Shown: positions 48,101-58,900, counted from the first letter of the stretch. The stretch: DNA of 64,000 bases from Cliona cf. orientalis (GCA_963930775.1 OZ005690.1:13418411-13482410), one strand, 5' to 3'. Numbers and translations are program-made. The notes: generated by a model from the letters alone, not told the origin.

Positions 48101-51100
48101 TAAATTAGTGCATAATAGTATCATCTAAAGGAGTTTAACTTATCATAATGTACATTGTGATGGTAGTCAGGGCTTACTAATGGCAATAGTATACATGTAC
48201 ATAGTTTATTGACAACTTATTATTCACCCAGTGCTGTTAATTAAGTATTCTTCCTCGCTCTTTTATGTACTACCGTAGACTCTGGTTAATAAGCGCATGC
48301 GCCTATAGCGGTAAATGGAATGACAGTATGCGCTTAATAGAGGATATGCGCTTATATGGCACATAACCACGCCCACAAACGTTTGGGCACGTGATGGATG
48401 CGAGGCCCGCTAGCACTAGCGCTCGATCGATCGAGCACCTTAACGTTTACAGTTGCTGCTCAAGATGACGAGTGCTGGCGATTTGTCAATCTTCTTGCAT
48501 GATAACGTTATTCGTGGCCATCATTTCTCCAAAGATAGCTGCATGGACTCCCAATACTTTCCAGCCGGTCAATGTCAGGTTCATAGAACGCCATGCCTAT
48601 TAAGCGCATGCGCTTAATAAACAATAGCTTATGACAAGAAGAGGGCATGCGCTTAATAGCGGGGTGCACTTAATAACCAGAGTTTACGGTACTACATTGA
48701 TAATAGGAAGCTGTAAAAGGTGCATTGAAAACAATAGAGTTGGATCATGGTGAAGATGTGAAGGTAAGCTCTGTTGATCCAACCTTTCATAAACCGCTCT
48801 AGATGTATAGACTATGATACATATATATAATGTGCCTTAAGAATTATTGTTAATAATATTATATCCCACCTAAGTATTATATCAGCCGGGGTATAACTAG
48901 GATATTTTCCCTCCCTGAGGGGTACAAGGGAAAATATGATCCACATTTCCCTCCCTCTGGCTATTACTTTGACCAATCAGAGCCATTGTTTTATTTTTGT
49001 TCACACAAGCAGTCACATCATCATACCTACTATATTTGCGTGTGCATCAGCACAGTGCCACTACTGATTGCACCATGGTTGCACACACACTCCACTGTAC
49101 ATAGGCAGTAGACATTGTTTACACAGACATGGAAACACACCACACTAATTGACACTAATTGACACTAATCAGGAACCAATTAGCTATCACTCGATCTGTC
49201 AGTTCTACCATGTGGCAAGTTCAACTGCAAGTGAACTGTATTAGCTGCTGGACCAAGTCTCAATAGCCATTGCCCGAGTTTGTTGAACAGTGAAACTATT
49301 CTATTTGTTTTCGAAGCTACCTGACTGTCTTCTGTTCACGGAAAGCTGAAGCACTGGTTGATTTAACTACCCTATACGAAATCTTGTGCATGTAACATGC
49401 ATGTTACATGCATATTTCAGGTGATGACATGCACTCACCTTGGCGCATGTTATACACAGGTTCCATTTGTATCTACGTGCATGTAGCACGCATGTTTCAT
49501 GTAACATGCATGGATTTGGGACGTTTTCCATGCATACTACATGCATGTTACATGACATGCGTAAAACAACTAAGGATTAAAACAGGCCACTGAGAAGTTA
49601 AAAATTGCTTTCCTCATCTGTGTACACGTACATGTACGCATGTAGATCTAGGTGGGATGGGGTCAGCATACGTTTAAACATCGAGAGATTCAGAACGAAT
49701 ACCTATATGATATACTTAGCACATATACTTTTTTCAGCATGCATCAGACATGTCTTGTCACTTACATGAAACATGCATGTCACTTGCCTGTTATATGCCT
49801 GTTACTCCTGCTACATGCACTGTGCATGCTACCCTTATTTTGACATGCATACAACATGCATTTTGCCCCTAGTGTAACATGCATGTTGTCTTGACATGCA
49901 CTACACATGCATATAACATTCATGTTACAGGCATGTTTGGGTCAACATGAATGTAAGTGCTAGTAACATGCATGTTACGTGCATAAGATTTCGTATAGGG
50001 TAGCCATGGTTCCGTGACTCAAGCCATCCGTCATCGGTTGCTTCTTTGCTGGTTTGTTTTTACTGTGCAACTCTCTTTCTGTTCAGAACTGTTGCTGCTA
50101 GGTTAGAACGGTTGTTGCTATGCATGTAGACTATGGTGCGTGTGACTTTTAGCCATTCAGGTGGGATATATATTAGTTATAGCACGGTTGCCAGGGATTT
50201 ATGGCGACGTAAACCGCCCTTGTCCTCGGGCTACGCCCTCGGACTCAGATCGGTTTACTGCCATAAATCCCTGGCCCCGTGCTATAATTATAACATATAC
50301 TTGTACATTATTTTCCAGAAAGTTCTCATCTATCTGAAAAATAATGTTCCAAAAGTACTTGCATCGTTCGATAACAAATTAAAAGTGAGTTACACGTACA
50401 TGTATTGAAGCATAGCTTGTACATGTCTGTATAAACTTAATATTATACAAGGAGCTTCACTAAATTTCTCACTCCTAGCTTGTGTGTGCATGTTTGTGAA
50501 TGGTAGGGATATGGTAAATTAAATGTACTGTTGCAATATGAATTTCAATCATGCATTTGTATATTAAGTCTCTGGAATTAAACATGAGAATATTGTATGA
50601 AGGTCTAAATCCCAAAGTTACAATTTCAGATTATAATTGTGCTAACCAGGTGTACATTACATGTACATGTTTCATCCAGTGGGGGGGGGGGGGGGGGGGG
50701 GGCTTTGCCTCCAAACTCCCTAGCTCCCCCTTAATTAAATTAAGCATCATAATTATCACAATCAAACTACTAGCATTTGTTTTTGATTAAAAATTACCCA
50801 AAACAATCTGGAGAAATTAAAGAAGTTCTCCTAAAAATTCATCCCAAGGAACTCGGCATGTTGAATACGCCCACTCATTTATCACACTTCCACCCCAAAT
50901 TTTTATTGCTAGATGAAACCCTGCGGAAATTATCACCAATTTTGCCAATGCCTGTAATCTAAGAGTTTATTCTAACAAGTATGAATAGAATTGAAGGATA
51001 TAGTAGGGATAGCAGTGTCAAAAGTACACAAATAAGATTTGTAGGGATACTTACCATATACATATCAACTATACGTACATCCCTACGCCAGCTTACTTTT

Positions 51101-54100
51101 CTGGATAATATCATGCACCTATTAATCGCTGTTGACACTGATGCAGGGAATCCCCTGCTATTAGGTATCTCCAGGAGTACATTACAATCTCTGATTCTGT
51201 ATGTAAGTGTCGCTATACATATACTTTGATTTTCACTCTATGCATTTGGAAAAAAATCCATAGATACATGTACATGTAGTCAGTATTGTTGGTTAGTTTA
51301 TTCCTGCATGCATGAGAAGAGAAGTGAAGAATCTTATAATTTAAGTTGTTCTGAATTATTAATATTAATTTTTTGTAATGTATAATTACATATGATATGT
51401 CATATCTGGGCCATCCCTGCTTAAAGCCTACTGCGTGGGTGGATCAAAGTGCCGCGCACTTCCGCTATACGCCGTAAAGCTGACCAAGGCGAGGGCAATG
51501 TATACTCATATCACCCAGGATGTGGTTAGGGCAATACGAGTATTGCCCGGCCGCTCTTGCGCCATGAGCTTTGCCATAGAAGCTATGTCCAAAGCAATGT
51601 CTATGTATGTACGAACAGATTAGATTGGTGTTATGAATGTTTTGGCTGTGTTGACTAGCGATTTAATCGCTAGTTTTGTAAAAGGACTCACGCTGCAGCT
51701 AGCTACTGCTGCTGCAACGCGCGTACGCCATATGTAGCGATCGTAGCTAGCTTGTAAATACAATCTGGATCTCTACCACGCACTACAAAACAATTGTACA
51801 AAGCACAGTAAGCCTGATGCTGCCTGTTTCAGCTACGCACACTCCCCATTTACAGCTAGATCCCTCCAGGCCATACAAGCCAATCTTTTTGCTTACCTTA
51901 GAAATAAAAACGAGCAACAAAGGCCAAAATTTCAGTCAAGGAATTGCTGCAGATGATCGATAGTCACTGTAGGGATCCAAGAGTCAAGAAGCTAGGTAGA
52001 ATCATCGCTACTACTAGCGTACAAAAGCGCTGCCAGCTACACAGCTACACAGCTGGCTAGCTAGTACATACATTCAAACGGTATGACGTCATACAGTCGC
52101 TATGGAGCTGCTGTAGTTGCTATGGTTGTGGTCGGATGACGTCAATACGGGATGCGTTACTATAGTAATGCAGATGCGTTGCCATAGTAGGCTTTAAAAT
52201 AGTTATACCACGCCCCCTCGGGCCGTATGGGATTTATTGCCTTCGCCCTCGGGCTCCGCCCTCGGGCTCAGGCAATAAATCCCATACAGCCCTCGTGGGC
52301 ATGGTATAACTATTACTTATAGGACAAAGATACTGATATCACAATGGACGGTTTGATTCGTGCAGCAGAGCAGAATGTACACGAGGTGAGCCTACAGTAG
52401 CTATGACTCTGAGAGTGTATAACACTTGCCATTCTGTCACAGGAAGTATTTGATGAATTGATAGAAATAATCGATACCACAGAACCTGAAATTGTTGAAG
52501 TACGCTTCCTATTATTGTACACTAACAGTTTATACTATATATATGCAACATTATAATTTATGATGTAAGAGTAATGAATTACATGTAATTGATTTCAGTA
52601 TTTATGCTTAATTTCATGCAGGGACTTCTACGGATGATGTTTGAAGAACTGCAAGTGAGTAGCTACATGTACATATATGTACATGTAACTTCCATCATCC
52701 TATTTGCTGTACACTTAATAACGTATGGATTTATTTAGAGGGTGGGGAGCACATTGGGGGGATGGGCCGACATTCAAGGTATCAGTATTTAGACGTGAAA
52801 GAGCGCCCAGGTACATGTAAGTTACCCACGCTATCTTCATAATTTGAATAGTAGCAGTGGCTACTATTCTTATTCAAGCACGATTACCAATCCAGAGCAA
52901 GGGCAGCCGCGATACTTCACCGTATGTTGTGGACTGCAGCCGTATTAAGTGGGCATGGTTTTGATCGCTAGCCGTGCACGATCGTTCATTTCTGCTGAAA
53001 CATGGCATAAAGCTAGTTAGGCTTAGTTTTACGGCTGTTTAGCACATAAACCAGCCATTTGAGCTGCGATTTCAAGGGCAGCTACACATGGGTGTATATT
53101 CAATTTAACACTACACCTTAGCAGAAAATTGAGCCCAAAGTGGGGGGTGGGCCGAAATTCCGTAGTGGGCCTCTTTTGCGAGGATACGGAAAGTATAGCC
53201 AACAGTTGGTAGAAGTGCTTAACATTGATAGTAAAATGTATTACGTTTTAGTGATCATGACATCCCTAGCAGTTTATTAGTGCGTAATAGTATCATTTAA
53301 AGGAGTTATCATAATGTACATGTACATTGGTAGGCATTTTCCAGCCCTGCATGAGGTTGATTTCCGGATCCCCTCCCTAGAATTTTTTTAGAAGTAGATC
53401 CAGTGTGTTAACTGTTGCTAGCACTCTAGCTCTGCTGTGGTAATACTTCAGAATCATTCACTGGTGGTACATCATTCTCCCAATCGAATATGCCATCCTT
53501 TTGAGTTGTTTCTGGATCAAGTCCATATCAATTCACTGTGTATTAGGCATCATCTGAAATGTAGCCTGTACAATATCATGCAACAATAATTTTCAAGGGT
53601 GGCAGAGGAATAAAATTGTTATCAATGTCCCCTAGCCTCCAAATTCCACAACATTGTGCAATATGAGGTCCCTCCTTGTAGACATCCCTGAAATGCGGCC
53701 ATATACAATATCATCATAATGTTGATAATGGTGCACTTTACTCAATAATTATATTATTGTTATACATACCATGATTATTATCATAGTCACCATCTTCTGT
53801 AATTATGTCATTGCAGACACATTTGCAATCTAAAGCTTCTCCTGTAGAAATGGTAAGTTATACCAGATCTTGAGCCAGTTATCAGAGATCATTAAATACC
53901 GTAGACATTGATTTTTGAGTGCATCATTATGTGACCAGATTTGGGAAAATCCTCTGTAAGGGATCGTTTTTAGTAGCTCAGATCGAAATTTGTCAAAAGT
54001 CCAGATTTTATCATATCCATGTCGAACAAACCATTTAACTGTTCCCATCAACTATGGAGGCTAATTATGAGATACAAAAGCAAAAGTAAACCTTCATTTC

Positions 54101-57100
54101 AACCCACCAAGTTGGTACAGCTGCTGTCCCCGGAGCCCGTTGCTAAGAGCACTAATTAGAATTCCCGTGAGCGGGCTGTCTATGTAGATACAGCTAGATT
54201 CATCTAACTACCGTAAGTTCACTCACCTTTTAAGGGCACGATCAGCCTAAAACTTGAACGCAGGTTAGCCCTATGATAGAACTTATCAACCATACATCAA
54301 TTTGAAACTCAATTTTCAGAAAAAAATTCCCATACGGAGGGTTTTCCCAATCCAGTCACATGTTTATCACATTAATCTACATTTTAGATGTACTAAAATT
54401 TAATATTATTAGTATAAAATTATCACATACTGTACTTATAAAAATATTCGGCCCTTCTAATTATTTGTTATGCTTCACCAAATGATTGAAAGTAGTTTCT
54501 ACTTTTCAGTGAAGGTCATCGCTCATAGTATTATGCTATAAACAGAATAGAATGCATATGCATATGGAATATTGAATATTAATTAATGTTTAAAAATTCT
54601 GCAAAGCTCAAGCAATCTTATTTCCATGCTGAATTGAAATACAGCATATATGATGGGTTGGTGCATGCATGTGATCGAAAAGCCTGCATGTCTATAAATG
54701 TTAATCTGCTTGACACAGTTACATGTACATGTAGGCTGTGTATGACATTGTAATATTATAAAGCACCTAATATACCGTGCGAGTAGTAAGACCAGATAGT
54801 CTAAGAATATATAATAATCAAAGATGCACTTGTTTCCTGGGGCCTATATAGGCATGCTTTAAAATTAATTATGCCTATATATGTACCAAAATTTAATTGG
54901 AGTCAGTAGCACGTACATGCTCCCTAGCTGTCCTGTAAAATTGTAATGGGAGTACATAGGTTCCCAGTGTATACGTTCCCCACCTCCTCCCTCTCTCTTT
55001 TTTGTCTTGCTAGGGTGCTTTGGGGGGGGGGGGGGGAAGCTTCCCCCTGCCCCCCCCCCCCCCCCCCCCCCCCCCCGCTATGGATAGAACCCTGCCTGTA
55101 CATGTATCGGTCCGATAGCCGAGTCAAAATTATGTTAGTTTCATTGCTGCTCTCCTTGAAATTAACTGTTTTTTTTGCAAGTCGTTTATCTTTGTTTCTT
55201 CATATTTGCCATCAGTTTCATGGATACATGTACTTTACCATTAGTTAGTGCGCATGGCTTGAAACTTTGCGTACAGGCTGTCCTACACCTTGGCTCCCTT
55301 CATTCAGAATGCTTCGATCCGGCACCTATGGAGTATTAGAAGCATTAGCATTTCTCCATCGAAGTGTGGCCTTAATCTCGTTTGAGAGTTAGTTGTGGCC
55401 AGTATCAAGTGCATACCAGATCAGCAGATCTAGTACACACAATGAAAGTAAAGCCATGAAGTGTAGTTGATAGCCTTCTGTGACCAGCGATGAGTCAGTC
55501 AATTTATAAGAGCTATCGCTAGACCTACACACTATACTAGATTTTTGTGCGTACAAAGACTGACATGAAAGTTTTAAGTGCCAATAAGAGAACATATTTG
55601 CATTGGTAGTCTCAAATTTGAGAGCAAGAATTAATGCATAATAATATTATTATACATTGTATTTGTCTGTTATACAGGATGGTAACTCATATGAAGAACT
55701 TCCAATGGAGGAACTTTCAATGCCAACTCCAGCGAGCACGGTAGGAGTGTGTTTATCTACTGTACATAATAACTATGTGACCATTCAATACAGAACCTCC
55801 CAAACTTATTTGTGATGAGTAAGGTGATAATATTATAATACCGTATAGCCGGAAATATTGGCGGGAATTAAATTTGGCCAAAAATTAGTCGCTATTGCAA
55901 GAATATTAATTTAGCGGATTTAAATTTGGCGGTTCGGTACGGGATTGCCACATGTATATATGCAAGTAGGAAATTTTGGTGGATTTTAATTTGGCGGTTG
56001 TAATATTAATTCCCCGCCAAATTTTCCGGCTATACGGTAATAACACGAACATCTGTTTCATAGCTTCTTAAACACAACTTTCCAAGCTACCATGTGCATG
56101 AAATAATATACTTAAATAGAGCAGTCATGCTATGGACTTATTGCCATGGATCTATATTTATATACGTGTAGTTAAGTTACCATTATTGGGGCGAGCCTGA
56201 GCAAGCCCCACACTAATCGATATCAGTATTACGAGAAAATTGCTGTACTTATTATACTATAGACAACCTTATATAGTCCGTGTCCTAACCCGGAGGGCAT
56301 GAAAGATGCGCTCTTCTACAAGTTCAGAAGGCCCATGATTGGTCAGATTTGCAGTGCCGTGTGCACAAACAAGGGTGGCCATAGAGATGCATTCTCGAAC
56401 GAATGGTGCGAAGCACCGTGCATTTCGAGAGGCCTGCTGAGCAGGCCACCGAGCCTCGAGCGAAGTGAGATGAGGTCTATTCTTTAGTGGTAGATTCAAC
56501 AGAGCGAGGACGTCGCCATTGCAGTGGCAAGTTCGAGCAGTGCTATTGACCTGCATCGCCGAGGGGTGTGGTCTACGAAGTAATACTAATAGGTTCAAAG
56601 TTCGTGCTGCTGCAGCTGGCATGCGCACTGTACTAACAATTGACATACGTACAGCTAGGGAGATGAGATTTTCTGTGACACCAGGGCACTGAGCTATAAT
56701 ACTGTGAATATAACTCATGCATGTTGGCCATTATTCCATGATTGTGACATCAAACATACTTTTGTATATATGTATGTACATGTATGTATGTATGTTTGTA
56801 TGTATGTAGCGATACATCATCCACATGTTTGCTAGTTCATAGTGCACACACATAATCATTGCGGTAAAGATCGTCAACATTGGCTGCGCTAACTCTAAAT
56901 ATAGCTCACCAAAAGATGCATGCAGCTCGAGCGCTCGCATCCAGCTTGAGTAGACGGCTAGAAAACAAGCAAAAGTAAGGCATCAGTACAAGTACACAAG
57001 AAAAGTTTCTACAGCAACAAGCCCATGTAGTCTAGGTATGAGCTAATTTCTGTAATCTGCTACGAACGTGGGTCCATGCTAGCTATACTAGCCCAGACAA

Positions 57101-58749
57101 TTCTGTACCCTCATAGGGGCCAAAGCTCCCGACATACTTGGAATGTGGTTACAACGAAAAATATTTTTCAGACGGTCATTTTCTTATTTAGTCCGTGTCA
57201 TTACATGAGGACATGCAGGGGTTTATCTGCATAGAGCCCAGCAGGGTGTGTGTCCCCCCCCCCCCCCAAATTAATTAAAATTCATGAGATTTCACAATTA
57301 AATGCATACAGCTTTTATTTTAATTGTATACTCCTCATGTCCATTATGTTGTGAAGTGTTACTTAGATGCCTTTATGGGAACATTAATATTAATTTATGC
57401 TTTAGCTTCCCGTGCTTCGCATGGGAGGGGGCATATCCCCCTCCTGCACCCTCCTAGGTAGCCCATTACTTCAACTTCTCCCATGTTCCCCCCCCCCCCC
57501 TAAATTTTTGGGCCAGATAAAACCCTGACATGGATACGTATCTTGGATGCGCCCGGTTGCTATGAACGCGCGGTGTGGGCGGAGAGAAAGTCCGCACTAC
57601 AAGGCTCAGGATTGGTCAGAACTGTAGGGCTGTATGCACAAAGAAGAGTGACTACCGTATTTTCGGTTATTTCCGTCATCGTTTTATTTTCGTATGTCAT
57701 AACACATACGAAAATTAGAAATGCAAACGCATGCGCATTCATAACGTTAATGTATACGGTAAGGGGTCGCCACATACGAGAATTACTTTACATGAAAATT
57801 AAAAATTTGAATAATTTTTGAACAGAAATAACCCAAAATATGGTATAATGCCCCAGGCCATAGCTACAGCTAGAGATGTACATGTACATGTACATGTATT
57901 GTCGAACAATCAACGCGAAAGTGCCACGCGTTTCGAGAGACCTGCTAAGCCGGTGCTGGCGCTAGCCACTGAGTCTCGAGCGAAGCAAGAGGTGAGATCT
58001 GTTCTTTGTCATATCTGTCAGTAGTCCGGTAGCGACATTCAAGCAGAGTGAGAACGTCGCCATTGCACACTTAGTTGGAGCATAGATATTGGCCAGTGCA
58101 ATAATTGGTACAGGTTCAAAGTTTATGCTGCTTCCATCTGTGCATGTGCACAATACAGAATGCACAAGCAGGATACTGTTTGTACATGAACTATGTCTCT
58201 CTGTTTTGTGAGCATGTACTGATCATACAATGTCACACTAGCCACATTATCCCATGATTGTGACATTAAACATACTTGACAATGTACACAATTGTTCAAA
58301 CTATACATTTTCCCTCCTTTCTTGATCTTTATAGCGACAATAGATTGTGCTCAGTCAATGATGATAGCTATAATAGCTACATGTACCATGTACATGTGCT
58401 TTGGATCAAAGATAGTAGAGGGGCAACCCCCTTTACTATACTGTGAGTGAAGGGTTGCCCCCTCGATGGTTTACATCACCTCCTTTAGAAAATTTATGTG
58501 TACTGTGCTATGGTTTTGGTGGTGGGGGATTATGGTCTCGTATCGCATCCCACTGCAAGGAACAGTATACATCATGCATGCCATAATATACATATCATAC
58601 ACCATGATCACTATTAGGAGCAGAAATGGGCCACCAACCTGCCTGGTCGAACTTCTGAATTATACTCCAGTTTAAAGGATTATATCCCTATGAAACCTTT
58701 CTCTAGACTTGAACCAGGTGAAGAGGTCTATATGGAGGTCCCTACATAA
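39151..58749 (+). CDS. Gene D: Ig-FN3 transmembrane receptor with long multi-exon signalling tail (5' end missing)
   Basis: Exons inferred: 39151-39528 (Ig-like, VTFTC...LAWSS...VITCSS), 40690-40992 (FN3-like, SPQIVVARERSAGSC...VTWNPP), 41804-41911 (TM, very hydrophobic), 42081-42152, 43357-43424, 45265-45333, 46148-46216, 48707-48763, 50319-50384, 52323-52385, 52443-52499, 52622-52654, 53817-53852, 55678-55740, 58624-58749. The first four junctions are phase 1; all later ones are phase 0. About 522 codons remain open. The leader exon upstream was not found. The juxtamembrane exon has SDYSTI (ITIM-type). The tail is helical and charged, then YEELPM, and the last exon gives ELYSSL, DYIPM (YxxM, a PI3K-SH2-type motif) and EVYMEV before TAA. 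Unlike genes A-C its introns are up to about 3 kb and full of MITEs. Exon chain is inferred, not transcript-proven. Confidence 0.68.
40211..40357. repeat. Palindrome in gene D intron, CGAGGGCAAAGCCCGAG centre
   Basis: GTACATAAAGCATAGGTAGTAGTGG and beyond is mirrored by CCACTACTACCTATGCTTTATGTGGC. The centre ACCACGAGGGCAAAGCCCGAGTG resembles the centres at 21968, 50177 and 52197. Lies in the intron between the Ig and FN3 exons. Confidence 0.75.
41150..41385 (+). repeat. Copy 1 of a 220-bp dispersed repeat
   Basis: The block from GGACGGTTAAAGAGTTAGAA through CCTAGAAAGTCGAACGCCCAG and CCATCCACCACGCCCAGTGTT to TTAGCAGGCAATCAGCA recurs in the same orientation at about 63665-63885 with moderate divergence. 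No TIR is obvious; SINE-like or unclassified. Within a gene D intron. Confidence 0.7.
43074..43271. mobile_element. Diverged MITE copy (family of 37893-38092)
   Basis: CTTATAGTGGGAAACTTTCAAGGGAGAAA at the left and CTCTCGAAAGTTTCCCACTTAG at the right, with the shared inner CCACACCCATTATGCGATCA. Located about 85 bp upstream of gene D exon 43357-43424. Confidence 0.7.
43688..44254. mobile_element. hAT-like short element, CAGGGCCGG ends
   Basis: CAGGGCCGGCGGAGC at the left and, in reverse complement, CAGGGCCGGAGGAAGC at the right. CAGGG-type ends with an interior CCCGGGGGAGCATGCCCCCGG block are typical of non-autonomous hAT elements. Both flanks contain TGCAT but not a clean 8-bp duplication. 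In a gene D intron. Confidence 0.6.
45790..45930. repeat. Hairpin GAAACAAACGAAGATT...AATCTTCGTTTGCTTC
   Basis: Left arm (about 45792-45837) and right arm (about 45888-45930) share ACGAAGATTxTTTGCGxACAACTTAT...AACTGTT in opposite orientation around a 50-bp centre. MITE-like; in a gene D intron. Confidence 0.65.
46897..46973 (-). tRNA. tRNA-like sequence, anticodon loop CTAGAAA
   Basis: On the minus strand a 7-bp acceptor (GGGTCCA/TGGATCC, one G-T pair), a D arm (GCTC..AGTGGTAA..GAGT), an anticodon arm (TCTGA-CTAGAAA-TCAGA) and a T arm (CCGAG-TTCGAAT-CTCGG) can be folded. A-box (AGCTCAGTGG) and B-box (GAGTTCGAATC) are present. By position the anticodon would be AGA (Ser), but the long variable arm of tRNA-Ser is absent and the acceptor-D spacer has about 5 extra bases. 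It may therefore be a tRNA-derived SINE head or a tRNA pseudogene. A GATCCTG/CAGGATC hairpin adjoins its 3' end. Inside a gene D intron. Confidence 0.5.
47240..47420. mobile_element. Diverged MITE copy, inverse orientation (family of 37893)
   Basis: CTGTATGGCGGAGAAACTTTCGAGGGAGAAAAC at the left and CCCATTATACGGTA at the right, with AGCATTTCGCAGAGAAAA matching the GCGAAATGCT word of the other copies read on the opposite strand. Confidence 0.6.
47491..47512 (+). repeat. Poly-G tract
   Basis: A nearly pure run of about 20 G. Comparable G or C homopolymers occur at about 50680-50702, 55020-55036, 55050-55076 (C) and 57247-57257 (C), mostly inside gene D introns. Confidence 0.8.
47794..48054. mobile_element. 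260-bp inverted-repeat element
   Basis: TAATATTATCAAGAGTACATAATAGAGAGAGAGGAGAGTATCCTAC and the following ACAGTGTAACAGCTATTAGGCAAGGTTATGACCTT are mirrored by the right half (ending GGATACTCTCCTCTCTCTCTATTATATACTCTTGATATTATT). Arms are about 90-100 bp with short interruptions. Flanking sequence (48055-48157) recurs at about 53228-53320. Confidence 0.75.
48272..48690. mobile_element. ACCGTA-ended MITE, 3-bp TSD ACT, AAGCGCATGCGC repeats
   Basis: ACCGTAGACTCTGGTTAATAAGCGCATGCGCC and the mirror GCACTTAATAACCAGAGTTTACGGT, with ACT on both sides. Several AAGCGCATGCGCTTA palindromic units lie subterminally. Its right end is 16 bp upstream of gene D exon 48707-48763, so it lies in or next to that intron's splice-acceptor region. 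A relic of the same family is at about 36815-36905. Confidence 0.75.
49368..50002. mobile_element. 635-bp element built of ACATGCATGT repeats
   Basis: TACCCTATACGAAATCTTGTGCATGTAACATGCATGTTAC is mirrored at the right end (GTAACATGCATGTTACGTGCATAAGATTTCGTATAGGGTA), giving TIRs of about 40 bp. The interior holds dozens of irregular ACATGCATG(T/A)/TGTTACATG units that are palindromic themselves. It interrupts a larger repeat shared with 22080-22520. The reading frames here are repeat artefacts. Confidence 0.75.
50177..50287. repeat. Palindrome, second copy of the 21968-22071 unit
   Basis: TTATAGCACGGTTGCCAGGGATTTATGGCGACGTAAACC is mirrored by GGTTTACTGCCATAAATCCCTGGCCCCGTGCTATAA around CCTCGGGCTACGCCCTCGG. 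Ends about 30 bp upstream of gene D exon 50319-50384. Confidence 0.8.
52197..52314. repeat. Palindrome abutting a gene D splice acceptor
   Basis: AATAGTTATACCACGCCCCCTCGGGCCGTATGGGATTTATTGCC is mirrored by GGCAATAAATCCCATACAGCCCTCGTGGGCATGGTATAACTATT around CCCTCGGGCTCCGCCCTCGGG. It ends 8 bp before exon 52323-52385. Confidence 0.8.
53930..54361. mobile_element. MITE, TGTGACC(A/T)GATTTGGG ends
   Basis: TGTGACCAGATTTGGGAAAATCC and its mirror GGTTTTCCCAATCCAGTCACA. The right half carries CCTAAAACTTGAACGCAGGTTAGCCC, also found at about 35650-35700 and 35840-35880, tying it to the elements at 35059-36078. Confidence 0.7.
55840..56038. mobile_element. ACCGTA-ended MITE, 3-bp TSD AAT
   Basis: ACCGTATAGCCGGAAATATTGGCGGGAATTAA is mirrored by TTAATTCCCCGCCAAATTTTCCGGCTATACGGT. 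AAT flanks both sides. Interior TTTGGCGG / CCGCCAAA blocks alternate orientation. Confidence 0.8.
56280..58270. repeat. Pair of direct repeats of about 0.5-0.7 kb in a gene D intron
   Basis: Copy 1 (about 56280-56770) and copy 2 (about 57545-58270) share, in the same order, GATTGGTCAGA, TGCACAAA, CGTTTCGAGAG-type sequence, CCTCGAGCGAAG, GAACGTCGCCATTGCA, GGTTCAAAGTT and CATGATTGTGACAT. Copy 2 is longer because an ACCGTATTTTCGG-type insertion (about 57655-57830) sits in it. The 149-aa frame on the minus strand of copy 1 has no matching open frame in copy 2, so it is unlikely to be coding. Confidence 0.6.
57216..57527. mobile_element. hAT-like short element, CAGGGGTTTATCTG ends
   Basis: CAGGGGTTTATCTG and CAGATAAAACCCTG are mirrored ends (one base extra in the left G run). 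ACATG adjoins both sides. Poly-C tracts and a GGGAGGGGGCATATCCCCCTCC block lie inside. Confidence 0.55.
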
Positions 58750-58900
58750 TAATGTAAGTTTAAACCAAAGCTACATGTAGCTGTTAGAGCTCATAAAGTA
58801 CCATTAGAGTCTGTAGCATGTACATATATGACCTACATACATGCACATGTATGAAGTTTTCCCATAGCTGCACTGAATTACTTGTAAACCCAGCCATCTA

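Larger units (their letters stand above)
43357..58749 (+). other. Series of small phase-0 exons coding the helical tail of gene D
   Basis: Ten of the eleven exons are 33-69 nt long; the last has 126 nt. They encode 23, 23, 23, 19, 22, 21, 19, 11, 12, 21 and 41 residues. Apart from the phase-1 acceptor of the first, all borders are phase 0 with standard donors (GTAAAT, GTAAGT, GTGACT, GTAAGC, GTGAGT, GTGAGC, GTACGC, GTGAGT, GTAAGT, GTAGGA). The coded segments (HKVLMDIYIAIKKNL, KVLIYLKNNVPKVL, VFDELIEIIDTT, GLLRMMFEELQ) are amphipathic, suggesting a helical bundle or coiled coil. Because nearly all are multiples of three, they can be skipped freely in alternative transcripts. No named domain was recognised. 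Confidence 0.6.

Noticed and set aside
49400..50000. CRISPR-like array impression from ACATGCATGT repeats
   Set aside because: Units are irregular, self-palindromic and without unique spacers, in clearly eukaryotic DNA bounded by TIRs.
52741..52777. Possible gene D exon AGGGTGGGGAGC...CAAG
   Set aside because: Would end in phase 1 against a phase-0 neighbour; similar sequence at 53127-53160 suggests a repeat.
56269..56718. 149-aa minus-strand frame
   Set aside because: Lies in a repeated segment whose second copy (57545-58270) does not keep the frame open.
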